IMG/VR virus record: IMGVR_UViG_3300044802_000092
Location: 1 to 58,252 of that record
DNA: 58,252 nucleotides
Source: a virus
Strand: one strand, 5' to 3'
Part shown: positions 41,568 through 50,117 of the stretch, in pieces
Numbering within the stretch: position 1 is the first letter of the stretch
Layout of the letters: each line of letters opens with the position of its first letter
Position numbers and translations under genes: made by a program
The notes under the pieces: generated by a model
The model's input: only the letters and a program-made list of their open reading frames with translations
Database searches by the model: none
Told to the model about the DNA's origin: nothing

Positions 41568-42125
41568 ATGGCAAAAAAACCCTCTACTCTGATAGATTTC
41601 AACACTTTACCCCAAAGTTTATTCGAGCGAAATAATCCCACCAAAAACATAGCGGCCGAACTCCTAGAACTGTCTAGACACCTTCAAGTTCTGCGCGCTC
41701 ACATGTTTGAGGCTGCCCGGTCAGGCTCCAACTCGTTAGCCCGGTCTTTCGTGACGCTCCATCAACTTAACGAAAACATGCAACTTCTTGTTAAGCAATT
41801 CAACAAGTTGATGGAACACTACAAAACCGTAGCCGTTCCGGACGTGCTTGACATGGCGGGGGTGACAAACGTGCCGTTGGCCGAGGGCTTCCGGGTGGGA
41901 ACTTCCAGCCGGTTGTGGGCTTCATTTCAGGTCGAAAATCAAGATGAAGGCTTTGAGTGGCTACGGCGCAATGGGATGGGAGACCTTATCAAGTTAACCG
42001 TAAACACTCAAACCTTATCCAGTGCAATCTCGCAACACCTAGACGAATATAGTGAGGAGCCGCCCCCTGAACTAATAAAAGTAACAGTCACGCAAAACAC
42101 TTCAGTAACTCGTACAAAGAAATAG
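41568..42125 (+). CDS. Conserved phage protein of replication region (185 aa)
   Basis: N-terminal helical and coiled-coil-like region (about 25-85), then VPDVLDMAGVTNVPLAEGFR, VENQDEGFEWLRRNGMGDLI and KLTVNTQTLSSAI, which are conserved in a phage family that usually precedes a DNA-binding protein gene. It ends with a basic Thr-rich tail. The promoter is just upstream. Role unknown; a nucleoprotein or recombination role is possible. Confidence 0.6.
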   Translation: MAKKPSTLIDFNTLPQSLFERNNPTKNIAAELLELSRHLQVLRAHMFEAARSGSNSLARSFVTLHQLNENMQLLVKQFNKLMEHYKTVAVPDVLDMAGVTNVPLAEGFRVGTSSRLWASFQVENQDEGFEWLRRNGMGDLIKLTVNTQTLSSAISQHLDEYSEEPPPELIKVTVTQNTSVTRTKK

Positions 42126-42134
42126 GCAAACCCC

Positions 42135-43016
42135 ATGGCAAAGTCCCCCACAGCAGCTGCCCGCAGCACTCCAAACCTTCCCGCCACAACGGCCCCCTCA
42201 CACCTGGCACTGACCGACGAGGTGCCCGAGTTCATGTCAGGTGATGCGGGAAAAGGCCTGGAATCGGTCGGGGCTGAAGACGTTTCAGTTCCTCGTATCA
42301 AACTGATGCAAGGAACCTCCCCAGAACTGACGACGTTTGATGACTTACGGCAGGGCGATTTCTGGCATACGGCTAACGAAGTGAACCTGGGCCAAAAGTT
42401 CCTTGCCGTGCCCGTATACCGCGACAAGCGTTACATCCTGTGGCGGCCTCAAGATTCCGGCGGGGGCATCCTGGCCCGCGCGGACGACGGCAAAACTTGG
42501 ATTCCGGCCAACACTTCATTTGAAGTAAAGTTGGATGCAAAACAGGGAGGAAAAACTGTTACTTGGACCACCGGGGACACCGTGGAAAACTCCGGGCTAG
42601 CCCTGTGGGGAACCTCCGACCCTGAAGACTCTTCGTCCCCGCCCGCCGCCACTCTCATGTACAACTTCGTTCTGGTCTTTCCAGAGCACCCTGAGCTGGC
42701 CCCGGCAATTCTGACATTTCAGCGCTCAACCGTGGGGGTTGCTCGAAAGTTCTTAGGTACCCTCAAAACCCGCAACCGCCCGATCTTTGGTCAGGTTTAC
42801 GAGTTTTGCTCAGTAGGAGCGACCAACAAAGACGGGAAGCCGTTTAGGTCGATCGTTCCGCGCGCTGCGGGCCTGATTGCGGATAAGGCCCTTTACGACA
42901 GGTATAAGGGGATGTACGAAACCTTCGCAAAATCGGCACTTCAAATCCGTGACGTCGAAAGCTTGCAGGTGGAAGCCGAAGAAGAAACCGCAACCGTTGG
43001 CCGGCCGGAGTATTGA
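42135..43016 (+). CDS. Conserved phage protein, possible DNA-binding (293 aa)
   Basis: VSVPRIKLMQGTSPELTTFD near residue 51-70, GDFWHTANEVNLGQKFLAVP, YRDKRYILWRPQDSGGGILA and a C-terminal PFRSIVPRAAGLIADKALY are signatures of a phage family found next to replication and recombination genes. An acidic C-terminus (EAEEETATV) would suit a single-stranded DNA-binding or RecT-like role, but this is not certain. RBS before the ATG is weak. It forms one unit with the upstream 185-aa gene. Confidence 0.55.
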   Translation: MAKSPTAAARSTPNLPATTAPSHLALTDEVPEFMSGDAGKGLESVGAEDVSVPRIKLMQGTSPELTTFDDLRQGDFWHTANEVNLGQKFLAVPVYRDKRYILWRPQDSGGGILARADDGKTWIPANTSFEVKLDAKQGGKTVTWTTGDTVENSGLALWGTSDPEDSSSPPAATLMYNFVLVFPEHPELAPAILTFQRSTVGVARKFLGTLKTRNRPIFGQVYEFCSVGATNKDGKPFRSIVPRAAGLIADKALYDRYKGMYETFAKSALQIRDVESLQVEAEEETATVGRPEY

Positions 43017-43018
43017 GC

Positions 43019-43366
43019 ATGACAAACGAACCCGTTCCAACGCAAGGCGCGGCGCTGGCCGCACTAGAAGAACTGAAGCAAGTGGTGTTGGACCCGTTAA
43101 ACACCCTTACTTCAGCGCAGAAAGAACCGGGTTCCCGCCCGCCTTTGAAACTGCGGGTAGGGCCGGGGGTCCACCCTCTCTTTGCCAATACTTTTTCCGT
43201 CTGGAAAAGGGATGGAGTGCTGCGGTTGCTCGCTTGCGATAGCGCAAGCGAGGGATTAACCTCACCGGTCCACACCTTTTTGGTAATGACAGAGGCTGAC
43301 GCCGTGGCCCTATGCCGGTTAATCCTGAACCTGCCAGAGGAAAAGACAGATGGCTCTGAAAGATGA
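43019..43366 (+). CDS. Small hypothetical protein (115 aa)
   Basis: Start ATG 43019 is preferred; a TTG at 43013 is the longer alternative. Composition is soluble with KLRVGPGVHPLFANTFSVWK and FLVMTEADAVALCRLILNLP as the conserved-looking parts. No family recognised. Overlaps the next gene by 17 nt, so translation is coupled. Confidence 0.5.
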   Translation: MTNEPVPTQGAALAALEELKQVVLDPLNTLTSAQKEPGSRPPLKLRVGPGVHPLFANTFSVWKRDGVLRLLACDSASEGLTSPVHTFLVMTEADAVALCRLILNLPEEKTDGSER

Positions 43367-43559
43367 TGAAATAAAAAAGCTAGAAGCAGTGCTGCTGGCG
43401 TTGGACGGCGTGGAACTCAAAGGCCGGTCCGAACAATTCGTGACAGACCAGCGCGCGCGCTACGGGCAATACGGGACAAATATGCTTCTTTCGCTGAAAC
43501 AGTGGGAGTGGCTGAAGAACCTCTACGAAGAACACGTAGGGAAGTGGGACGAAATCTAA
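43350..43559 (+). CDS. Small helical protein (69 aa)
   Basis: MALKDDEIKKLEAVLLALDG begins a largely helical protein, closing with YGTNMLLSLKQWEWLKNLYE. This helix-rich pattern is common in small proteins of phage replication operons. Overlaps the previous gene. Unknown role. Confidence 0.5.
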   Translation: MALKDDEIKKLEAVLLALDGVELKGRSEQFVTDQRARYGQYGTNMLLSLKQWEWLKNLYEEHVGKWDEI

Positions 43560-43574
43560 CTAAACAGGTGAAAA

Positions 43575-43817
43575 ATGGTTGAAAAGGTTGATCTAGAGAA
43601 GTTCTCCACGTATGCCGGGTTTCTCGGATATCTTCGCCTTGCGCGGGTAAACTTGGTTGTGGCGGGTGAACGGGCAGTACGGCTGAAAACGGTGGATGTG
43701 CCGGAGCCTTACCGGCACATCACAGCTGGCCGCGACATCGAAGAACTGATCACTGAGCTTGACGATTTACTGAGGGAAATAGACCCTCTGATTGAGCTTA
43801 TGCAAGAAAGAAGGTAG
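43575..43817 (+). CDS. Small helical protein (80 aa)
   Basis: MVEKVDLEKFSTYAGFLGYL then an amphipathic helix and an acidic C-terminal helix (DIEELITELDDLLREIDPLI). No family recognised. AGGTGAAAA precedes ATG 43575. Stop lies two bases before the polymerase gene start, so it may be co-translated with it. Confidence 0.5.
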   Translation: MVEKVDLEKFSTYAGFLGYLRLARVNLVVAGERAVRLKTVDVPEPYRHITAGRDIEELITELDDLLREIDPLIELMQERR

Positions 43818-43819
43818 CA

Positions 43820-45670
43820 ATGTCAAGCCGGTTTGACTACAGTGATGTGTTAGTTGAGGTGTTTAACCGGCTTGACCGGGCGTCTGAGGTGGTGGTTGAC
43901 GTTGAGACTTCTGGGTTAAGCCCATTGCGCAATCACATCGTGGGGTATGCGCTGTGTTTCGGCCCCGCCCCTCAAGATTCCTACTACTTGCCCGTGCGGC
44001 ATGCGCCGGGCGGCAACTTTACCGATATCCCCGCCCCCCAAACCGCAGATGGGTGGGATGGTACAACCCCGCTGTGGGAAAGACAGCTGCTGGACAGACT
44101 AAACCGGCAAAACCTCAGGGTTGTGGGCCACAACTTGAATTTCGACTTGAAGATGATGTGGCGGGCTGGATACCAGTGTCTGCGCTCTAGATATGAAGAC
44201 ACACAGCTCAACGCGGCTCTGCTCAACGAATGGCAGGGCAAGTTTTCCCTAAAGGCCTGCGCTGGCATAGCGGGGGTACAGGCAAAACTATCAGACGAAA
44301 TCTCGGCCCACATCCAAGCCCAGTTCCCCGACGAAAATCTCCCTGAGAAGGGAATAATGGCCCACTACTGGCGGCTAAACGGGGCGGACCCCGTGGCGGT
44401 CGACTACGCAAGGGGAGACGGTACGACCACGTGGCAGCTAGCTCAGTGGCAACGGGAAAGACTCGAAAAAGAGCAGCTATTAAAGGTTTGGGATATTGAG
44501 TGCCGGTTGATTCCCGTGCTAGTTCGACAAACCATGTTCGGGGTGCGGATCGACGAGGAGCGGCTGCACGGGCTGCAGACGGAGATAACTGCCAAGATCG
44601 ACGGGTTGATGTCAAAGTTTCCGGAAGGGTTCAACGTGCGGTCCCCCGGATGTGTCCGGGCCTGGTGTGAAGCCCACGGCAACACGGATTGGCCCCTTAC
44701 CCCCAAGAAACAACAGCCTTCGTTTCCGGAGAGCTGGCTAGAAACCCATGATGCGGGCCGGGCGATAGTAGAACTCCGGCAGATGCAGACTTTAATGAGC
44801 AGTTTCATCCGGCCGATGATGGAAACCCACCTGTTTAAAGGTAGAGTCCACACAACGTTCAATCAACTGAGAGGGGACGACTACGGCACTATTACAGGAA
44901 GGTTGTCGTCCAGTGACCCCAACCTTCAACAAATTCCGCACCATTCCAACCCGGCTTTGGGAGCGCTTTTCCGTTCCATATTCGTCCCCGACGAGGGGAA
45001 GATGTGGGCGGAGCGGGACTACAGCCAGGCTGAGCCCAGGCTACTTGCTTATTATTCCCGGTGTGCCGTTTTGTTAGACGATTATCGAAACAACCCGAAG
45101 GCCGACGCTCACGCCGCTGTAGCGCGGGCCACGGGCCTGGACAGGCAAACCGGTAAGCGCGTCAATCAAACGCTGCTCACCGGGGGAGGAAAGGGCGTTC
45201 TAACAACCAAATACAAGATAACCCCGGAAGACGCAAAAAAGGTGTGGAACGACTATTTCGAACGGCTCCCCGAAATTAAAACGCTCCAAACCGAATCCCG
45301 GCTAAAAATGCGTCGGCGGGGTTACGTGCGCACCCTGCTCGGCCGGAAGTGCCGGTTGCTTGACTTCAACAAAGCTTACGTGTCCATGAACCGGTTGTTA
45401 CAGGGGGGCAACGCGGACATAACCAAGTACAAGATGGTTCAGGTTGACGAGTATCTGGCCAGCGAGGGGCGGCCAATCGAGGTACTGCTCAGCATTCATG
45501 ACTCCCTCAACTTCCAGTTTTCTGAAGAATATAGACACATTTACGAGCGGTGCGGCGAGATCATGGCCGACTTCTCCTCCGGCCAGTTGATCGAGCTGGA
45601 TGTACCGATGAAAACCGATGCGGGTGAGGGGAAGAACTGGGCGGAAGCCACCTACGGAGAAAAGAAGTAA
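43820..45670 (+). CDS. Family A DNA polymerase with 3'-5' exonuclease (616 aa)
   Basis: Exonuclease: VVDVETSG with Asp27/Glu29, NLNFDLKM with Asp109, and YARGDGTTTW with Asp200. Polymerase: motif A ERDYSQAEPRL with Asp400 and Glu405, motif B R442 and K446 but with Gln450 and Thr454 where Phe and Tyr are usual, and motif C SIHDSLNF with His560, Asp561. There is no 5'-3' exonuclease domain. As the only complete polymerase of this type, and with PurZ nearby, it is a candidate for the aminoadenine-selective DpoZ. The altered O-helix residues are unusual. Confidence 0.85.
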   Translation: MSSRFDYSDVLVEVFNRLDRASEVVVDVETSGLSPLRNHIVGYALCFGPAPQDSYYLPVRHAPGGNFTDIPAPQTADGWDGTTPLWERQLLDRLNRQNLRVVGHNLNFDLKMMWRAGYQCLRSRYEDTQLNAALLNEWQGKFSLKACAGIAGVQAKLSDEISAHIQAQFPDENLPEKGIMAHYWRLNGADPVAVDYARGDGTTTWQLAQWQRERLEKEQLLKVWDIECRLIPVLVRQTMFGVRIDEERLHGLQTEITAKIDGLMSKFPEGFNVRSPGCVRAWCEAHGNTDWPLTPKKQQPSFPESWLETHDAGRAIVELRQMQTLMSSFIRPMMETHLFKGRVHTTFNQLRGDDYGTITGRLSSSDPNLQQIPHHSNPALGALFRSIFVPDEGKMWAERDYSQAEPRLLAYYSRCAVLLDDYRNNPKADAHAAVARATGLDRQTGKRVNQTLLTGGGKGVLTTKYKITPEDAKKVWNDYFERLPEIKTLQTESRLKMRRRGYVRTLLGRKCRLLDFNKAYVSMNRLLQGGNADITKYKMVQVDEYLASEGRPIEVLLSIHDSLNFQFSEEYRHIYERCGEIMADFSSGQLIELDVPMKTDAGEGKNWAEATYGEKK

Positions 45671-45674
45671 TCCC

Positions 45675-46172
45675 ATGCTCGAAACAGACCTGCAGTCGGC
45701 CGTTGTAAAGTCCGTAATAACCGCAGGCGGGTCCGCACACAAGTTGAGCAACCGGTTTATTACCGGAGTGGCGGACCTGTTAATCAAGATTCCGGAGTTT
45801 GAGGCCTTCTGCCTGGAGGTGAAGTTTGGGCGGTACACCCCACCCCTCAGGGTTAAGGACGTGTCTGTGCCCCTCAAGACCCCCCAGTGGCGGTTCTTGA
45901 GGAATTACTGGCGGGCGGGCATGCCTACGGGGGTGTTGAGCTTTGCGGGACATAACTGTCAAAGCATGTGGGTTACGGTCCTGTGGGCCAACGACTTCCG
46001 CCGTTTTCGGACGGCGGACACGGAACCAGATTGGCTGTTTAAGATTCCGGCAGAGCGGTACGTCAAACTAGACCCCCGAACCCCGGAGTTCGTCGCTCTT
46101 CTCAAACAATCCCTCACCGCCCTTAATCAAACAACAGGAGGCCTGCACAATGTCCGTGATGGAGCTGATTGA
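45675..46172 (+). CDS. VRR-NUC-like nuclease (165 aa)
   Basis: Preferred start ATG 45675 (MLETDLQSAVVKSVITAGGS). NRFITGVADLLIKIPEFEAF followed by CLEVKFGRY is the PD-(D/E)xK core: Asp33-ish of GVADL, then Glu-x-Lys. Such VRR-NUC or resolvase-like enzymes cut branched DNA. The gene is next to the polymerase; a role in recombination or replication is likely. An in-frame ATG at 45618 would overlap polymerase. Confidence 0.65.
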   Translation: MLETDLQSAVVKSVITAGGSAHKLSNRFITGVADLLIKIPEFEAFCLEVKFGRYTPPLRVKDVSVPLKTPQWRFLRNYWRAGMPTGVLSFAGHNCQSMWVTVLWANDFRRFRTADTEPDWLFKIPAERYVKLDPRTPEFVALLKQSLTALNQTTGGLHNVRDGAD

Positions 46173-46494
46173 AGAAAAAGCTAAAACACACGGGGACTTC
46201 ACCGACCAAGCTCAAATGGCGCAGGGCCTGAAGTCTGTCTTACATGCCTCCCGCCGTTGGGACGGCATGACCGCTGTCCAGCGGGAGGCGGCAGAAATGA
46301 TTTTACACAAGCTGGCGCGGGCATGCAGTGGGGACCCCTGGGCGCGGGACCATTGGCAGGACATCGCGGGGTACGCTACGATGGTGGCCGACCGCAGTCC
46401 ATGCGCGCACGCCGCAGAGATATACGGCGGCAGCGGCGGCGGCACAGCGGTGTGTCAGGGATGCGCCTCTCAGGGTGATGGAGTAAAGTTATGA
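46150..46494 (+). CDS. DUF6378-like protein (114 aa)
   Basis: MSVMELIEEKAKTHGDFTDQ, then SRRWDGMTAVQREAAEMILH and GDPWARDHWQDIAGYATMVA match a small phage family (DUF6378-like). The core is helical. The C-terminal 30 residues are Gly-rich with Cys89, Cys106 and Cys109 and may bind a metal. Overlaps the upstream gene by 23 nt and the next one by four, so coupled to purZ. Confidence 0.6.
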   Translation: MSVMELIEEKAKTHGDFTDQAQMAQGLKSVLHASRRWDGMTAVQREAAEMILHKLARACSGDPWARDHWQDIAGYATMVADRSPCAHAAEIYGGSGGGTAVCQGCASQGDGVKL

Positions 46495-47564
46495 GTGTGT
46501 TAACTGACCTGTGTATCCCCGGTCGAGCATCGTTTATCGTCGGCGGGCAGTTTGGCAGTGAAGGAAAAGGGGCGGCGGCGGCGTTTTTGGCAACACGCCT
46601 AGCCACAGCCGGGATGAAATTCAACCTGCACACCACTAACGCCGGAGCGCAGGCTGGACATACTAGCATTCATATGGGGAAAACCCGAGTCACCAACTTC
46701 TTGCCTACCGCAGCAATTGTTGCGGCGGATCACGGTCCAGAGTTCCTGTCAACAATCTATCTCAACGCCGGGGCAATCATCAACCCAGACGCGTTGCTGG
46801 CAGAAGCGAGGGAGTTTATACCTCAATTTATGGATGGGAAGTTTTTTATTCACCCCAACGCCGCCGTTATTACCGAGGATTGTGTTGCGGTCGAAAGGAG
46901 TTCTACGTCTCCTGCAACAGCCATTTCTTCAACCCGCAAGGGGGTGGGTGAGGCCCTGGTCCGCAAGGTTTCCCGATGTGGGAATATTGCCAGCAATGTC
47001 GAAAGTTTGAAGCCGTTCATAGCAAACATAGACCTTAATCGGCAGCTGCGGGCCTGGACCTCCGTTTTAATTGAGGTCCCCCAGGGTCTGGGTTTGAGCC
47101 TAGATTCCCAGTTCTACCCCTACTGCACCAGCAGAAACTGTACGGTAGAAAAGGGGATGGACGACGCCCACATTCACCCCCACTTTTACGGGAACACCAT
47201 GCTCGTTCTTCGAACTTACCCCATCCGAGTTGGTAGTTTGGAAGGGCACTCTTCGGGAGGTTGTTACCCAGATCAGCGCGAAATATCCTGGGAGGAACTC
47301 GGTAGAAAGCCGGAATTGACTACAGTGACAAAGCGACAGCGGCGGGTCTTCACGTTTTCTATGACACAGGCCCGCGAGGCGATACGGCGGCTGCGCCCCA
47401 CCGTGATTTTTCTGACTTTTTGCGACTATCTGAAGGACAAGGTGGAGGCATATCGAATGGCTAAATCCTTGGCCCTTATGATTCAAACCGAGGGGCTGCC
47501 CGAGGCGGAAATCTATGGGGCATGGGGGCCAACAACCACGGACGTAACTGGGCTTGCTGTGTAA
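46491..47564 (+). CDS. purZ: PurZ-type adenylosuccinate synthetase homologue (357 aa)
   Basis: P-loop IVGGQFGSEGKGAAA: Ser23 occupies the position where PurA has the catalytic Asp (GxQWGDEGKG), the known PurZ signature that fits dGMP. TTNAGAQAGHTSIHM and EVPQGLGLSLDSQFYPYCTS follow, as in the PurA fold, with SSGGCYPDQREISWEELG and SMTQAREAIRRLRPTVIFLT later. At 357 residues it is shorter than PurA (about 430). It would make the succinyl adduct of dGMP in 2-aminoadenine synthesis; host PurB then yields dZMP. ATG overlaps the upstream stop. Confidence 0.85.
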   Translation: MSVLTDLCIPGRASFIVGGQFGSEGKGAAAAFLATRLATAGMKFNLHTTNAGAQAGHTSIHMGKTRVTNFLPTAAIVAADHGPEFLSTIYLNAGAIINPDALLAEAREFIPQFMDGKFFIHPNAAVITEDCVAVERSSTSPATAISSTRKGVGEALVRKVSRCGNIASNVESLKPFIANIDLNRQLRAWTSVLIEVPQGLGLSLDSQFYPYCTSRNCTVEKGMDDAHIHPHFYGNTMLVLRTYPIRVGSLEGHSSGGCYPDQREISWEELGRKPELTTVTKRQRRVFTFSMTQAREAIRRLRPTVIFLTFCDYLKDKVEAYRMAKSLALMIQTEGLPEAEIYGAWGPTTTDVTGLAV

Positions 47565-47567
47565 GAC

Positions 47568-47596
47568 TTGACAAGAACGGGCTTGCGTGGTAGGGT
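47568..47596 (+). promoter_or_regulatory. Promoter (TTGACA / TAGGGT)
   Basis: TTGACA (47568-47573), 17-nt spacer ending GCGTGG, TAGGGT (47591-47596). It starts four bases after the purZ stop and drives the two MazG-like genes. Confidence 0.75.
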
Positions 47597-47629
47597 GGAC
47601 GCTGTCTAAACTGTCAACATAGGTGAACC

Positions 47630-47956
47630 ATGTCAGACATAGGGTACAATGTTCCCACCTTTACCATAACGACCGAAGTTCCCGAAAGTGTTATACATTA
47701 TCGGGAAGGACTACAAAAGTTCTTTGCCGGGATGGCCTTCAAGTTGCACGTAAATGCACACAAGCCTCCGCCGAAGATCGAAGAGCTTCCCACCCTGATG
47801 CTGCGCCTAATGGGCGAGGTGGGGGAGTTGATCGAACAGCTGATGAAAGACGACCGGAGCCCGAACGCCGCACATGAGGCGTTCGACACCGCCAATTTCG
47901 CGTTCTTGGTCTATTTGGCCCTGTTGACGCGGGATAACCCAGTCAAACTTCCATAA
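47630..47956 (+). CDS. MazG-like nucleotide pyrophosphohydrolase, MazZ candidate (108 aa)
   Basis: The metal-binding pattern of MazG-like enzymes is visible: GEVGELIEQL (ExxE) followed about 20 residues later by HEAFDTANFAFL (ExxD). Small all-helical protein. Next to purZ, this would hydrolyse dGTP (and perhaps dATP) to supply dGMP and deplete dATP, as MazZ/DUF550-type proteins do. ATG with AGGTGAACC upstream. A close relative follows at 48025. Confidence 0.7.
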   Translation: MSDIGYNVPTFTITTEVPESVIHYREGLQKFFAGMAFKLHVNAHKPPPKIEELPTLMLRLMGEVGELIEQLMKDDRSPNAAHEAFDTANFAFLVYLALLTRDNPVKLP

Positions 47957-47966
47957 CTCTTTGGTG

Positions 47967-47984
47967 GGGGCGACGTTTCGCCCC
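47967..47984 (+). terminator. Hairpin between the two MazG-like genes
   Basis: GGGGCGA (47967-47973) pairs with TCGCCCC (47978-47984) around a 4-nt loop, followed by TTCCCCTTT. Possible terminator or stabiliser. Confidence 0.5.
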
Positions 47985-48024
47985 TTCCCCTTTGTGTCGC
48001 TGATTTAACCAACGGAGTAGTTCT

Positions 48025-48381
48025 GTGTTGAATAAGACCCTCTCCCGGCCCTTAGCCGTCAACCTGCCTGTTTCAATCGAACACTACCGGCCCGAATTGG
48101 AGTCGTTTATAGCAGGCATGTTTCACAAACTTGCCGTGAACAGCCATAAGGATGCCCCCGCAAAACCCCAAATTCCAGAGTTGATGTTTCGAATGATGGG
48201 GGAAATCGGTGAACTGGTACAGCAAATACTTGCTGACAAATTTGATCCTAACTCCCTTCAAGAAGCCTTCGACGTTTCAAACTTCGCTTTCCTCACATAT
48301 TTGGCCCTGTTGAGGGACGGCGTAAAAGACCTCCGGACAACAGACCTCTTGCCAAACCTCCAAGCCAAGACGAGCACCTGA
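48025..48381 (+). CDS. Second MazG-like pyrophosphohydrolase (118 aa)
   Basis: Shows the same motif set: GEIGELVQQI (ExxE) and LQEAFDVSNFAFLTYLALL (ExxD-type). It is a paralogue of the 108-aa protein with a similar N-terminal VNLPVSIEHYRPELESF. Start is a TTG or ATG near 48025; TTG with GGAGTAG upstream is likely. Two copies side by side may differ in substrate (dGTP versus dATP). Confidence 0.65.
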   Translation: MLNKTLSRPLAVNLPVSIEHYRPELESFIAGMFHKLAVNSHKDAPAKPQIPELMFRMMGEIGELVQQILADKFDPNSLQEAFDVSNFAFLTYLALLRDGVKDLRTTDLLPNLQAKTST

Positions 48382-48445
48382 TGGCTGACCTTTTCGACAG
48401 CCACTAACCCTTTCATTCTTTCCCCTCACCCCGTAGGTTCCAACC

Positions 48446-50116
48446 ATGCCTTCTCTCAAACTTTCTGAACAACTCCATGCAGACAAATATAGGCAAACCG
48501 GCGAGACCTTTCGCAGCGCCTGTAGCCGGGTAGCCGATGCTCTCAAAGACGATGAGGGACACTATTTTGCGTTTCGGGAAATATTGAGGGAAGGCAGGTT
48601 TTCACCTCCCGGCCGAGTGTGGTCCGCCATCGGGGCGGCTAGAACTGCGACGGCCTACAACTGTTTTGTATCAAGGACCATCCCAGACAGCATAGCGGGA
48701 ATTATGGGGGCAGCCGTGGAGGCGGCCGAGACCCTCAGACTCGGTGGAGGCATTGGTTACGACTTTTCTACGCTGCGCCCTGCGGGGGAACGCATTGCCA
48801 GCCTGGATAGCAAGGCCAGCGGCCCAGTTTCGTTTATGGGTGTGTTCCATGCAGTGAATTCCACCATTCTCGGGGCAGGAAACCGCTCGGCTGCCCAAAT
48901 GGGGGTCTTGAGGGTGGGCCATCCAGACATTCTGGAGTTTGTACGGGCCAAACAGAACACCTCCGCTCTGTCCACCTTTAATCTGTCGGTAGCTGTAACA
49001 GATGCATTTATGGTGGCGGTAAAAGAAGACTTGCCGTTTCAGCTGACGTGGGGGGGCCGCACCTTCGGCACCGTTTCCGCCCGTAATCTGTGGGTGGAAA
49101 TCATGAGAGCCACTTGGGATTATGGGGAACCGGGAGTTTTGTTTATTGATACCATAAACAAAATGAACAACCTGTGGTACTGCGAGACGATCGATGCGAC
49201 TAATCCTTGCGGTGAACAGCCCTTGCCCTCGCACGGTGCGTGCCTCTTGGGAAGCTTCAACCTACCTGCCTACCTAGGATGGGCCAACAACACGTGGGTG
49301 TTCGATTTTACGCAGTTTAAAGCCGACATTCCCGTTGTAGTGCGCGCCATGGATAACGTGGTTGACCGTTCCCGATACCCCCTTCCTGAGCAGGAGAAAG
49401 AAGCTAAATCCAAGCGCCGAATGGGCCTCGGCGTGATGGGTTTAGCCAATGCGGTTGAAGCGTTGGGTCACCCTTACGGCTCTGAACTGTTCAAGGTTAT
49501 GACAGCTAGCATATTGACGGTTCTCCGGGATGGTTGCTATGACACCAGTACAGCCTTGGCTAAAGAAAAAGGTCCGTTCGAACTGTGGGATAAAGACAAC
49601 TATTGTAAGGGAGAGTTCATCCGGACACTTCCTCCGGAAATTCTTGAAAAGATGCGGGATTGCGGAATGAGGAACTCACATCTCCTTTCAATTGCCCCCA
49701 CCGGCTCAATCAGCCTAGTGAGCGATAATATATCTAGCGGCATCGAGCCGGTGTATGCGCTGGTCCAACGCCGAAAGGTGCGCATGGTAGAAGGCACAGT
49801 CTCGGCAGAGGTGGTGGACTATGGTAAGGCTCGGCTGGGAGTTGAGGGCAAGACGGCCGATCAATGTACTCTCGACGACCACTTGGGGGTGCTATTATTA
49901 GCACAAAAGTACACCGACAGCGCCATATCCAAGACAATAAATGTGGGGGACGACATAGGTTGGGAGGAATTCCAAAATGTGTACATGCGGGCTTGGGAAG
50001 GTGGCGCGAAGGGATGCACCACGTTCAGGGCCGCTGGAAAACGTGAAGGCATTATCAAAGACGCCGGAACGCCTGAACCCAAGAGTTGTGCAATAGATGG
50101 AAGTTGTGCGGACTGA
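48446..50116 (+). CDS. Class II-like ribonucleotide reductase (556 aa)
   Basis: Catalytic elements: AYNCFVSR with the N-terminal active-site Cys, TLRLGGGIGYDFSTLRPAGE, NPCGEQPLP (Cys255), GACLLGSFNLP, and APTGSISLVSDNISSGIEP. The C-terminus SCAIDGSCAD holds a Cx5C pair which may act in reduction. Absence of a B subunit gene and size suggest the adenosylcobalamin (class II, NrdJ-type) enzyme. It would convert ribonucleotides to dNTPs for phage DNA, including the dGTP used for Z. Confidence 0.85.
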   Translation: MPSLKLSEQLHADKYRQTGETFRSACSRVADALKDDEGHYFAFREILREGRFSPPGRVWSAIGAARTATAYNCFVSRTIPDSIAGIMGAAVEAAETLRLGGGIGYDFSTLRPAGERIASLDSKASGPVSFMGVFHAVNSTILGAGNRSAAQMGVLRVGHPDILEFVRAKQNTSALSTFNLSVAVTDAFMVAVKEDLPFQLTWGGRTFGTVSARNLWVEIMRATWDYGEPGVLFIDTINKMNNLWYCETIDATNPCGEQPLPSHGACLLGSFNLPAYLGWANNTWVFDFTQFKADIPVVVRAMDNVVDRSRYPLPEQEKEAKSKRRMGLGVMGLANAVEALGHPYGSELFKVMTASILTVLRDGCYDTSTALAKEKGPFELWDKDNYCKGEFIRTLPPEILEKMRDCGMRNSHLLSIAPTGSISLVSDNISSGIEPVYALVQRRKVRMVEGTVSAEVVDYGKARLGVEGKTADQCTLDDHLGVLLLAQKYTDSAISKTINVGDDIGWEEFQNVYMRAWEGGAKGCTTFRAAGKREGIIKDAGTPEPKSCAIDGSCAD

Positions 50117-50117
50117 C

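Noticed and set aside
46491-47564. Ordinary host-like PurA
   Set aside because: The Asp of GDEGKG is Ser and the protein is about 70 residues shorter than PurA; both point to PurZ.
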